Positions 1 to 7,453 of a DNA stretch of 51,641 nt are shown piece after piece. Under the pieces are notes generated by a model. The model saw only the letters and a program-made list of their open reading frames with translations. It searched no databases and had not been told where the DNA came from. Within the stretch, counting starts at the first letter, position 1, and each line of letters starts with the position of its first letter. The translations under genes and the position numbers were made by a program. Source of the DNA: an uncultured Oscillospiraceae bacterium (lineage in GTDB: Bacteria > Bacillota > Clostridia > Oscillospirales > Oscillospiraceae); NCBI GenBank assembly GCA_934589225.1, contig CAKTNS010000017.1, forward strand, positions 1-51,641. Reading direction: 5' to 3'.

Positions 1-530
1 CCGCCCTTGGGGTCTACCACCACATAGGAAGAATGAGCCTGCAAAAGCTGCGGCGTGAGCCAAAAGCGGGTCTTGCCCGAGCCGGACGAGCCGATGCCGC
101 AGAAATTGAGGTTGCGGGCGTTGGCGGGATTTTTCGGGCGGGTGTTCATGGTGAGCCGTTCCGTGGCGGTCAGCAGCATATTGTTTTCAAACTTGGGATC
201 GACAAAGGGCTTGATGTCTTTTTCGTTGCCCCAGCGGGCCGTGCCGTACTCTGCATCGCGGCGGAATTTCTTTGCTTTTTTCGCCTTGTAGTAGATCAGC
301 AGCCGGAAACCGGCTGCGCCCACAATGCCGACAAACCAATCCAGCGGGGCAAGGCCGGGGGCGAAGCTGGCAAAGGCCGCGCCGATGGTCTGGCCCAGCC
401 CCAGCAGCTTTTCCCCGAAGCCCGTACCAGCGGCCAGACGGTACGCCGTGCCGATTTTCAGGCAAAACCAGCCGATGAACAGGTACGGGATATTCGGAAG
501 AACATACTTCCTGACTTTATCTGTCGCCAT
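1..530 (-). CDS. VirD4-like type IV coupling protein, N-terminal part (runs off the window)
   Basis: This is the inner-membrane ATPase that couples the relaxase-DNA complex to a conjugative type IV secretion channel. About 176 residues are visible. Two hydrophobic segments (about residues 15-30 and 65-81) are followed by the GTARWG motif (96-101), the Walker A GSSGSGKT (147-154) and a VVVDPKGG strand. That order is typical of the VirD4/TraG group found in Clostridia conjugative elements. ATG at 530 is preceded by GGAGG. The start overlaps the end of the PcfB-like gene by 14 nt, so the two are translationally coupled. The C-terminus, with Walker B, lies beyond base 1. Assignment of the family is secure; the exact element type is inferred. 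Confidence 0.9.
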   Translation of the reverse strand, partial: MATDKVRKYVLPNIPYLFIGWFCLKIGTAYRLAAGTGFGEKLLGLGQTIGAAFASFAPGLAPLDWFVGIVGAAGFRLLIYYKAKKAKKFRRDAEYGTARWGNEKDIKPFVDPKFENNMLLTATERLTMNTRPKNPANARNLNFCGIGSSGSGKTRFWLTPQLLQAHSSYVVVDPKG

Positions 531-972
531 GCGCCGCCTCCTTTGTCAATTCCCGCTGGGGCTGCTTTTTCACCTGTTCCTCCGCCTGCCGGAGTTGCTC
601 CCGGATCGGCGTCTGCCGGGACTTCGCCCGTTTTAGTTCCAACCGGGAATACTCGGCAAAGCAGCCTGTGATGGCATCGGCCTGCCGTGCCTTGAACAAA
701 AGCAGATATTTTTGATCCCCCACGCGGCGGATGGCGTAGTCCACGCCCCATTTCCGGGCAACCTTGTCGAACAGCTTGGGCGTGTCCACCTCAATAGCGT
801 TGGTGTCCCCGCCGTGGCCCATGAGCTTTCGCACGCTCTGCTTGCCGTGGGGCGTCTGCGCCTTGCGGTGCTCCTTGGCGATCTTCCGACCTACGGCGGC
901 TACCACATAGGCCAGCGCACGGGCGGTCAGCTTGGACGCCTTGACGCTGACGGCAATGGTCTGCCGGGACAC
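517..972 (-). CDS. PcfB-like conjugation accessory protein (DUF3801)
   Basis: A 151-residue basic cytoplasmic protein of the PcfB/DUF3801 family. In Gram-positive conjugation systems such as pCF10, PcfB works with the relaxase and is encoded next to the VirD4-type coupling protein, exactly as here. The N-terminal segment with the KASKLTARAL stretch matches the family, and the C-terminal third is a charged helix rich in R, Q and K. No ATG fits: the best start is GTG at 972, five bases after GGAGATGAA. A second GGAGG lies farther upstream, before a frame with no standard start codon, so a few more N-terminal residues from a rare start cannot be excluded. Confidence 0.82.
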   Translation of the reverse strand: MSRQTIAVSVKASKLTARALAYVVAAVGRKIAKEHRKAQTPHGKQSVRKLMGHGGDTNAIEVDTPKLFDKVARKWGVDYAIRRVGDQKYLLLFKARQADAITGCFAEYSRLELKRAKSRQTPIREQLRQAEEQVKKQPQRELTKEAAHGDR

Positions 973-1032
973 TTCATCTCCGACGATAGCTTACACCTCC
1001 TTTGCCCTCTGGCCACCGTGACCAGAAGCGGC

Positions 1033-1755
1033 CTATCTGTCCTCGCGGCTGGTAGGAAGCCGCAGCTTTTCCTCGTTCAGCGCCGAACGGTCTATGACCT
1101 CCTGATACGCCGCCATCTGCTCCCGGATATTCAGCTTGGGATAGGCGAAGATGCGGTGCTCCGGGGGAATATCCTCCATCCCGTGATACCGCTCCACAAA
1201 GCTGCCGCCGTTATTGAACACATAGCCGCCGGGGGCAAAATGGCCGCCCTCGTTGATCCGCACGTCCCGCCCGTAGGCTTCAAAGTCGAAGTAGGGCAGC
1301 ACATTATCCGGCACATCCAGCATTTCCATTTCCTCGATATAGGCCCGGCCCAGCGCCTCCTCACTGTCAATACCGGGGTAGAAGTCATAGCAATCCAGAT
1401 TTTGCGCGAGGTTGATCAGGTCATGGACGCTGCCCGTGTATTCGCCGCTGTCAATGACGGCCTCAAACTTTTCAATGTCGCTCTGGTCGAGGTCAGACAG
1501 CACATGGGCCAGATGGTTCAGCTCGTCAATGCTTTCATACTCGCCCAAATGGTCATACAGGCCCAGCACGTCACCGTCGAATGAGGTAATAAAGATTTCC
1601 TCATACCGTACCCCATCCACGCCGATGCGCTTCAAAAGGGCCTGCACCTCCTCCGTGGTGGCCGGGAATTTCAGCGTTTCGCCCACAAGCCGCCCCTCGT
1701 TGTATTTGCCGAGGTTGGTAATATAGGCTTCAAACAGGGATGATATTTTCAGCAC
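1033..1755 (-). CDS. ardA: ArdA antirestriction protein
   Basis: ArdA proteins are acidic DNA mimics that bind and inhibit type I restriction enzymes, which protects newly transferred DNA in the recipient. The 240-residue product is strongly acidic. It carries the N-terminal FEAYITNLGKYNEG motif and a central LDQSDIEKFEAVIDSGEY region characteristic of the family, where ArdA is usually 165-240 residues. The ATG at 1755 lies inside the end of the cytosine methyltransferase gene (7-nt overlap), so the two anti-restriction functions are coupled. It lies in the usual conjugative-element position, between a methyltransferase and the pcfB/virD4 genes. Confidence 0.9.
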   Translation of the reverse strand: MLKISSLFEAYITNLGKYNEGRLVGETLKFPATTEEVQALLKRIGVDGVRYEEIFITSFDGDVLGLYDHLGEYESIDELNHLAHVLSDLDQSDIEKFEAVIDSGEYTGSVHDLINLAQNLDCYDFYPGIDSEEALGRAYIEEMEMLDVPDNVLPYFDFEAYGRDVRINEGGHFAPGGYVFNNGGSFVERYHGMEDIPPEHRIFAYPKLNIREQMAAYQEVIDRSALNEEKLRLPTSREDR

Positions 1756-2819
1756 CTCCTTGTCAGAACATCATATATACCGCGCATAATGTACTCGGCG
1801 CAGGGCAGCGCGATAGCATTTCCCAGCGCCCGGTAGCGGTGGGCGGGCAGGATTTCCTCACCATCCGCGCCGTACTTTGTCCAGCCCTCCGGCAGCCCCA
1901 TGAGCCGCTCACATTCTCTTTCCGTGGGAAAACGGACACAGCCCCCGGCTGGATCGTCCTCATACCAAAAGGCAAACGGACTGACCGTGCTGGCTAACAG
2001 AGTGGGAAAAGGGTCAGTTGGCAATCCGAAGCTGTTTCGGAACGCCTCCGCTGTCCGCTCCTTTGCCGATGCCCGCATACGGTAGCATTGAAAGGGTCTG
2101 GTGATCGGTACACGCCGCCCTGCTTCAATAAAAGAGCCTCGATCTCCGCTGGCGGCGGACAGCCCGCAATTTCCGCCAGACGCAGAAATTGACTGCACTG
2201 TGCGGGGCTTAAAGAGTATTTCGTGGGAACATTGTCCTCCAAAGTCTGCCACAACAAAGACGCGCTGACGGCGTGCCAATCGGGGGCTTGCCCAATGCTG
2301 GGCATCCATGAGCCGCCATGAGAGATCGGGCGTATGCCCTCGCACCATTCCGGCTCCTGCCCATTTTCCAGAAGCAGGCATTGAAATGTCGGCGGCTGTG
2401 AACGCTGAGAGCACGGCTCTAAAGTCCATTCGGTCATTTGAAAAAAACGCTCCCATGACGTTCTCCCAAACAGCGATTGCTGGAAATATACCATTTGTCG
2501 CCTCCCTCATTTCACGGATAATACGGATCGCATGAAAGAACAGACTGGATTTTTCCCCGGCAAGACCGGCCCTGTTGCCGATCTGTGAGAGGTTCTGGCA
2601 GGGTGAGCCAAAGGTGATGATGTGGACAGGCGGAATGTCGCCGCCGTTCAGCTTTGTCACATCTCCTAAATGCGCCATACCGGGAAAATGGCGTTTCGTG
2701 ATGGAGATAGGCGCTTTTTCTATCTCGCTGGCCCATGCGGGCACGATACCGCAGCGCACCGCCGCCAGCGGGAACACGCCGATCCCGTCAAACAGGCTCC
2801 CCAGCCGGATCTCGTTCAT
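1749..2819 (-). CDS. DNA (cytosine-5) methyltransferase
   Basis: A 356-residue C5-cytosine methyltransferase. The visible motifs are I (LGSLFDGIGVFPLA, SAM binding, residues 6-19), IV with the catalytic Pro-Cys (GSPCQNLSQIG), VI (ENV, around residue 118), VIII (QRVFVVADF) and a C-terminal GNAI segment of motif X. No restriction endonuclease gene is adjacent, so this is probably a solitary methylase. Together with ArdA it would protect the mobile element from host restriction; that role is inferred. The start lies 1 nt after the stop of the upstream small gene, and the end overlaps ardA, so all three read as one operon. Confidence 0.9.
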   Translation of the reverse strand: MNEIRLGSLFDGIGVFPLAAVRCGIVPAWASEIEKAPISITKRHFPGMAHLGDVTKLNGGDIPPVHIITFGSPCQNLSQIGNRAGLAGEKSSLFFHAIRIIREMREATNGIFPAIAVWENVMGAFFSNDRMDFRAVLSAFTAADISMPASGKWAGAGMVRGHTPDLSWRLMDAQHWASPRLARRQRVFVVADFGGQCSHEILFKPRTVQSISASGGNCGLSAASGDRGSFIEAGRRVPITRPFQCYRMRASAKERTAEAFRNSFGLPTDPFPTLLASTVSPFAFWYEDDPAGGCVRFPTERECERLMGLPEGWTKYGADGEEILPAHRYRALGNAIALPCAEYIMRGIYDVLTRRC

Positions 2820-2820
2820 A

Positions 2821-3162
2821 TCAGCGGCGGCCCTGACGCTTTACGGTCAGGATGCCGTCCAGCGTGGTTGCCGTGATCCCCAGCCGCTGAGCAACAGCCA
2901 CATCGTTTTTCATGCTTTCCGTGGAGATACTGCCGCACACCACCAGCACATGAGAGCGGCGAAGCAGGTCACGGCCCATGTCGATGCCGCTCTTGTGCTC
3001 CTCGGGAACGGCGTCGTTCAGGAAAAGGGGCTGATAGAGCGTGGGGCAGATGGGCGAAAAGCCCGCCTCATAGACAGCACGGCAATACTTGGCGGCCTGC
3101 TCCGTCGCCTCGCAGGGATCGCCGCTCCACGCGGCGGTGATATACGCAAGGGGTCGTTTCAT
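2821..3162 (-). CDS. DUF4406 / deoxyribosyltransferase-like small protein
   Basis: A 113-residue protein resembling the DUF4406 group, which shares the nucleoside 2-deoxyribosyltransferase fold. The N-terminal strand YITAAWSGDP, the central GIDMGRDLLRRSHVLVVCG and the C-terminal SMKNDVAVAQRLG follow that pattern. The substrate is unknown, and such genes are common passengers of conjugative elements and phages. The ATG at 3162 is chosen because GGAGG precedes it by 8 nt; the frame is open upstream, but that extension is low-complexity translation of intergenic DNA. It is followed after 1 nt by the cytosine methyltransferase. Confidence 0.72.
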   Translation of the reverse strand: MKRPLAYITAAWSGDPCEATEQAAKYCRAVYEAGFSPICPTLYQPLFLNDAVPEEHKSGIDMGRDLLRRSHVLVVCGSISTESMKNDVAVAQRLGITATTLDGILTVKRQGRR

Positions 3163-3206
3163 TTTGAAAACCTCCATTTTTATAATGTAGTGGGTCAACC
3201 TTTTTC

Positions 3207-3240
3207 CCCCGCCCTTTTCCAATCTTGGAAAAGGGGGCGG
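3207..3240. repeat. Near-perfect inverted repeat upstream of the DUF4406-like gene
   Basis: The arms CCCTTTTCCAA and TTGGAAAAGGG are separated by 2 nt and extended by GC pairs. No U-tract follows on either strand, so it is not an obvious terminator. It sits between the parB terminator and the small gene, inside the putative leader of the operon that ends with virD4, and could be an operator or RNA structure. Confidence 0.5.
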
Positions 3241-3417
3241 CTCTGGAGGATATACCCCCGCCGCTTGCCGGAGAAAAAGCACAGCCGGGGCAGGCGGTCA
3301 AGGGCAAAGCCGCCGCACACGGCGGGGCGAAGCCCCCTTGACAGCCCACTCCCGCCTGTGCTCGATTACGGGCGGCGACGGGGGATATAACCCAAAGAGC
3401 CTGTCCTATCGGGGCAG

Positions 3418-3447
3418 CAAAAAGCCTCTGGTCATGGTGGCCAGAGG
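3418..3447 (-). terminator. Intrinsic terminator after parB
   Basis: On the minus strand, four bases after the parB stop codon, CCTCTGG and CCAGAGG form a 7-bp stem with a 9-nt loop, followed by CTTTTTG. It would separate parB from the downstream operon. Confidence 0.8.
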
Positions 3448-3450
3448 TCG

Positions 3451-4824
3451 TTACTTTTCCATATCCATTTTCTTGTCGGGCTTGGCAAGCTCGGGCGGCT
3501 GCCGCTCTTTCCAGTCCTCCAGCAGCGTCATGATCTGGTCTTTCATCTGCCGGGGCGTGGCCTCCTTGCCAAAAAACTTTTCCAGTTCAGCGCCAGTAAT
3601 GATCACGTCACGATCCTCCTTTTTCTTTTCTTCACACAAAATACCGTCGATCACGTCCGGGGAGAGCTTGTTTTCCTTGTCCAGCTCACGGAGCCGCTTT
3701 GCCTGACCCTTGGAGGGCGAAGCCTGCTGGCCCTCAATGGACACGGCGATATACTTCTGGTGCTTGGGGCGCACACGGGAAATTTCCACAGCCGGGGTGA
3801 AAGACAGCTTTCCGTCATCCATCGTCTGCTTCAATTCCGGCACAAGATCATTGAGCCAGATATACCGCTGTACGGTTTTCACGCTCATGCCGTTGCGCTG
3901 GCCCACGCTTTCAAGAGAGAGCTTTCCGGCCTCGGCGCTGTCGCCGCGCGCCCCCTGATGCTTGATGGCCTCATACTGCATTTTCAGGGACATAGCCTTT
4001 TCGCTGGGCAAAATCGTTTCGCGCTGACGGAGGTTGTCATCCGTCATAGCGAGAATGGCCTCGTCATCCGTCATATTGCGGACGATACAGGGCATATTGC
4101 GATACCCGGCAAGCTGGCTGGCCATCTGGCGGCGGTGGCCCGCGATGATCTCATAGCCGCCGCCCTCACGGGGACGCACCAGCGCGGGCTGGTTGACACC
4201 GCCGTTGCGGACGCTCTCCACCAGAGATTTCATTTCCGCATCGTCACGGACACCGAAAGGATGATCCTTGAACGGGTGCAGGTCGGAAAGGTCAAGATAG
4301 ACGATTTCCTCTTTTTCGGCGCGGGTAGCGTCGCGGGGTGTAGGCGGCACTTCCGGGGCCGGAGGTGCTGCCTTTTCCTCGGGGGCTGCATGGGTTTTGC
4401 CAGCCTTGGGCGGCTTGGTCTGCTCCGGGGCCGTCTTTTCCGTCTTGGGCGGGCGGCCTCGGCGGGGCTTTTCCGCTTTTACCTCTTTCTTGACCCCCGG
4501 CTCGGTGGGCGCAGCTTTTTCGGCTTTTGCAGGGCGGCCCCGTTTGGGCTTGGGCTTCTCCGGCTCCGGCATGGGCTTTTCCCATTCCTGCTTGCTGTAC
4601 TCGGTGACGGAAACGGGCGGGGCCTCCGGCTCCTTTGGGATATCCGGCGGAGCGTCCCTTTCCGGCGCGGGACGCACAGCGGAAAGGTCAATCACCTTTG
4701 CGGACGGAGCGGGGCCGCCGCCCACATCAGGGATCTCGGCCTGCTCCATTTCCGGGGCCTTTCCCGACATTTCAGGCGGGGCCTGTTCCTCCGTGGTAGG
4801 GGGATGCTTGTTTTCTTCTGCCAT
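3451..4824 (-). CDS. parB: ParB-family protein with AT-hook-like linker
   Basis: A 457-residue ParB/Spo0J-type protein. The N-terminal 165 residues are low-complexity (Pro, Glu, Lys, Ala) and contain two AT-hook-like motifs, KRGRPAK (94-100) and RRGRPPK (121-127). The ParB nuclease-fold domain begins near residue 173 and includes the EIIAGHRRQ motif (226-233), followed by a helix-turn-helix KorB-like region (SVGQRNGMSVKTVQRYIWL). Such proteins in conjugative elements act in partition or as regulators. The start ATG at 4824 follows GAGGAGG. A parA gene would be expected just upstream and is missing; a TAA-terminated frame of about 16 codons upstream may be what is left of the previous gene. 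A strong terminator follows the gene. Confidence 0.9.
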   Translation of the reverse strand: MAEENKHPPTTEEQAPPEMSGKAPEMEQAEIPDVGGGPAPSAKVIDLSAVRPAPERDAPPDIPKEPEAPPVSVTEYSKQEWEKPMPEPEKPKPKRGRPAKAEKAAPTEPGVKKEVKAEKPRRGRPPKTEKTAPEQTKPPKAGKTHAAPEEKAAPPAPEVPPTPRDATRAEKEEIVYLDLSDLHPFKDHPFGVRDDAEMKSLVESVRNGGVNQPALVRPREGGGYEIIAGHRRQMASQLAGYRNMPCIVRNMTDDEAILAMTDDNLRQRETILPSEKAMSLKMQYEAIKHQGARGDSAEAGKLSLESVGQRNGMSVKTVQRYIWLNDLVPELKQTMDDGKLSFTPAVEISRVRPKHQKYIAVSIEGQQASPSKGQAKRLRELDKENKLSPDVIDGILCEEKKKEDRDVIITGAELEKFFGKEATPRQMKDQIMTLLEDWKERQPPELAKPDKKMDMEK

Positions 4825-4881
4825 GACACGAATAACCTCCTCAACAAGAATTTAGGCCACGCCGCACGGCTGGCCCATATC

Positions 4882-4991
4882 GGCACACAGAGAAAACGCT
4901 GTCTGCATACAAAAACACCGCCTATGTCCTATTAGGCGGTGCATTGTGTAAGGCTTGGCAGCTCATTTTCAGTTGTTTTTCTCTGTGTGCC
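4882..4991. repeat. 15-bp perfect inverted repeat enclosing a hairpin
   Basis: GGCACACAGAGAAAA at 4882-4896 recurs as its exact reverse complement at 4977-4991. Between them lies an 8-bp stem (4916-4923 with 4934-4941). The pair stands at the point where the GC-rich conjugative-element genes change to AT-rich DNA. It may be an element end, an origin-like site or a regulatory fold; the sequence does not decide. Confidence 0.6.
4911..4941 (-). terminator. Hairpin with U-tract upstream of parB (terminator or attenuator)
   Basis: On the minus strand CACCGCCT and AGGCGGTG form an 8-bp stem with a 10-nt loop, followed by TTTTTG. No minus-strand gene is visible upstream of it here, so it either ended a gene now lost or acts as an attenuator in the parB leader. 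Confidence 0.6.
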
Positions 4992-5831
4992 CTTGTCAAG
5001 CGATGTTTAGAAGATCAATATAAGCGTTTACTTATCGAATTAAATGTTGAGCCAGAAGAATATGGGATAAAGCGTGATTCAAAAATGTTTGTTGAGAATA
5101 TCGCAAGCATATCCTCAAATTTGTTCGGACAAACAAATGCTATTGCAGAAATTAGTAAGAGTCTATGGTATTTAACAACTGTCAAACGAGAAAAGCCATA
5201 TGTAATAATGTTGTACGGTAATAGTAGTTTGGGTAAAACCGAATTGGTGAGGGAGATTTCTAAAAAGTTTTTTGGTGGTAAATGCTTGGAAAAGCACTTG
5301 TCAATGTTCAAAAACTGCAATTATTCTGAGTATTTTTTTGGAGATGCCCCCAATCGAAAAAGCCTTGGCTTTGACCTGCTTGAACGTGAATCAAATTTGA
5401 TTTTCTTTGATGAACTGGATAAATGTCCGGAACACTTTTTCTCAGCATTCTATACGCTGTTCGATAACACTCTTTTCAAGGATGCAACTTATGATGCTGA
5501 TGTGTCTGGAATTGTAATTATTCTAACATCCAATTACCAAACAGAGGATGAAATGAAAAAGCAGCTCGGTCTTCCCATTTTTTATCGTATTGACAAACTG
5601 ATTCATTTTGATGATTTTGGTTGCGATACAATATATAAGATTGTTAAGAGCGAAATCGAAGCTAGGAAAACCGAATATGAAGACAAGCTGACTCCGCAAA
5701 TGGTGTATGCTGCCGTAAGCCCCTTGGTATCCTCTACTGGCGAAAATGCAAGAACAATAAAATACAAGGTTCAACAAGTAATTGAAGAACTCTTATTTCA
5801 GGAAGTCGTAGAAAAGATGGCAAAAAAATGA
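4944..5831 (+). pseudogene. AAA+ ATPase (ClpB/AAA_2-like), probably 5'-truncated
   Basis: The frame encodes up to 295 residues with a complete AAA+ module: a FGQTNAIAEISKSL box (61-74), Walker A GNSSLGKT (92-99), Walker B LIFFDE (152-157), sensor 1 TSN (195-197), a candidate arginine finger R215 and sensor 2 GENAR (266-270). Its order resembles the second ATPase domain of Clp/Hsp100 proteins. The gene is clearly more AT-rich than its neighbours. No good start exists: the first candidate is a TTG at 4944 inside the inverted-repeat zone, without a ribosome binding site, and the first about 20 residues look like translated non-coding DNA. I infer loss of the 5' end by recombination at the conjugative-element boundary. 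Substrate and role are unknown; a shorter intact protein starting near 5083 is possible but has no good ribosome binding site. Confidence 0.68.
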
Positions 5832-6021
5832 AACAATTAGCGTACTGTACAAACGAGAGCAACTTGTGTTCCGTGGCAACAGAATGGCAACAAAAATCAG
5901 ATAGCCTATACTATCTGAATTATGAAAGCCCTTCGCTGTGGGTATGCAGCGAAGGGCTTTTTTGTTGTTAGGAATTCATCTTCAGATAACCTTTGTATAT
6001 GCCTCATCCTTATCTCTTATA
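5832..6021. other. Gap between the ATPase fragment and the GNAT gene
   Basis: It contains a tandem TGGCAACA (two copies, 5872-5891), a small dyad AGATAG/CTATCT (5900-5916) and a strong terminator. No gene is seen. The short repeats are the kind of thing found near integration sites, but no second copy of a candidate att core was found within the window. Confidence 0.45.
5927..5963 (+). terminator. Strong intrinsic terminator
   Basis: AGCCCTTCGCTG (5927-5938) pairs over 12 bp with CAGCGAAGGGCT (5947-5958) and is followed by TTTTTTG. It would stop transcription of the ATPase gene; on the other strand it could also serve the convergent GNAT gene, though with a poorer U-tract. Confidence 0.88.
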
Positions 6022-6483
6022 TCATAGCAGTTCCATGTTTATTGTTTTTTCTGTAAAACCATATTTCTTATACATTTCATATGCGGCATTGTTCTTGGCA
6101 TTTACCTGAAGTTCTATTCCCTCAGAACCTGAAACGGTCTTCAATTCTTTCACTTTCTCAAGAAACTGATGTCCTATTCCATTTCCCCTGAAATCAGCGT
6201 CAACAGCCATACTTTCAATAAAAACCACATCTCGTCTAACATGGGCGGGACTTTCAACATGCTTATATGTTACTTCCAGAACCCCCGCAACTGTTCCGTC
6301 TACATCCGCAACATATAGATTTCCGCTACTGATCATCAGATCGAAAATATCTTCTGATATGAGATTCTCATTGGATTTATAGATATCAGGTCTCCATGCC
6401 ACATGCATTTCCTGAACCTGATTCATTATTTTTCTGACTGCATGATAATCTGTCTTCTTCGCATTTCTAACAAGCAAATTCAT
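6022..6483 (-). CDS. GNAT-family N-acetyltransferase
   Basis: A 153-residue single-domain GNAT protein that would transfer an acetyl group from acetyl-CoA to an amine. The acetyl-CoA-binding motif A is visible as VFIESMAVDADFRGNGIGHQFLEK (pattern RGNGIG), followed by the motif B region with NAAYEMYKKYGF. The substrate cannot be told. ATG at 6483 is preferred over GTG at 6504 because GGAGGAG lies just ahead of it. Its base composition is AT-rich like the neighbouring fragments, which suggests acquisition with them. Confidence 0.85.
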   Translation of the reverse strand: MNLLVRNAKKTDYHAVRKIMNQVQEMHVAWRPDIYKSNENLISEDIFDLMISSGNLYVADVDGTVAGVLEVTYKHVESPAHVRRDVVFIESMAVDADFRGNGIGHQFLEKVKELKTVSGSEGIELQVNAKNNAAYEMYKKYGFTEKTINMELL

Positions 6484-6575
6484 TGTCTCCTCCAGGCTTT
6501 TCACAGTCCCGATCTATTGCTCAAATCACTTTCGGCTTCCCAATTCCTCCTTTATCCTCCAGCCCGGAATCACCT

Positions 6576-6946
6576 TCATATTCTTTTTACTATCTCAAAA
6601 GCAATCATGAGCTTCCCAAGGTCATGATTGGCGGCGGGCAGGGCTTCAATATCCCAGCCGCGTTCACCGAGTACGTCTCCACTCTCAAGAAAATCATACA
6701 ATTCAAAATGATTAAAACTGCATACCTGATTTTTCGCCCTTTGGAACCACTTCCCATGGAGTCTATTAGCATGTCACTCAGCCTCTTCAATGGCGTGATT
6801 CTGTGGAATTGACCAAAGGAAGCAAGTCCTAGAGGTGTTGCCAGTGGTCGCACCTGGTCTGAAGACTTCGTTGACCATATCGTACTTGCTCAAACTGCCA
6901 CCAATTTCCTGCACGCAAGATTCACATTTTGTGTGTTTATATTATA
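6576..6946 (-). pseudogene. Unrecognised gene remnant with an internal stop
   Basis: One minus-strand frame reads through about 120 codons with a single TGA near 6783 and ends at the TGA at 6576. The translation looks like real protein: an early CESC pair, the stretch YDMVNEVFRPGATTGNTSR, then after the stop HANRLHGKWFQRAKNQV and DVLGERGWDIEALPAANHDL. There is no start codon or ribosome binding site at its head, and it meets an oppositely oriented gene fragment at about 6950-6995. I do not recognise the family. The frame lies in front of the GNAT gene and may once have been cotranscribed with it. Confidence 0.5.
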
Positions 6947-6995
6947 AAAATCATTTCTCCCAAAATCAATATGATTTGCACGCTTTTTTAAAATA

Positions 6996-7253
6996 TTGCG
7001 TGTAGATTTTGAAATACAACATTACAAAAAAGAAATCGACTTTGTTGCCATCAAACGCAGCGAAAAAATCTATATCCAGGTATCAGACAATATCAGCGAT
7101 AAAAAGACCTTTGTGCGTGAAGTCTCACCATTGCTCCAGATCAAGGATGCCTACCCGAAAATGGTAATCGCCCGCACCCGGCATGATGAATACCGGTATG
7201 AGGGGATTCGGATTGTGGATATTGCAAATTGGCTGCTTGATTACCAAAATTGA
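6996..7253 (+). pseudogene. C-terminal fragment of a DUF4143-type ATPase
   Basis: The 85 codons match the end of the common AAA ATPases that carry a C-terminal DUF4143 domain: KEIDFVAIKRSEKIYIQV is the nuclease-like strand motif, followed by REVSPLLQIKDAYPKMVIA and a closing IRIVDIANWLLDY. Full-length members are about 380-450 residues, and the P-loop half is absent. The only start is TTG without a ribosome binding site, so this is a remnant. Confidence 0.75.
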
Positions 7254-7357
7254 AAAGTCCTCGTTTTTGGTAAATAGCGATTGCGTCTTCCCTGGAAATC
7301 AATACTTTATGACTCCTGACGCCTTGAATGGCAGTAGGCGTTCCATACACCTCGCTT

Positions 7358-7392
7358 ATAAAACAGGCAGACCCAGGGGGTGGGCCTGCCTG
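7358..7392 (-). terminator. Intrinsic terminator of the first sigma/anti-sigma operon
   Basis: CAGGCAGACCCA (7364-7375) pairs with TGGGCCTGCCTG (7381-7392) with one mismatch. On the minus strand it is followed by TTTTAT. It lies about 60 nt past the stop of the anti-sigma gene. Confidence 0.78.
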
Positions 7393-7453
7393 GAGGTGCG
7401 GATGCCGGAGTGTATGGCTCATTCGGGGAAACTCCGGATATGCGTTCTCCGGT

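Noticed and set aside
4911..4941. Conjugative origin of transfer
   Set aside because: The hairpin has a U-tract typical of a terminator and there is no recognisable nick motif or adjacent relaxase gene.
5866..5920. Attachment site of the conjugative element
   Set aside because: TGGCAACA is only a short tandem pair; no matching core at another boundary and no integrase gene are in the window.
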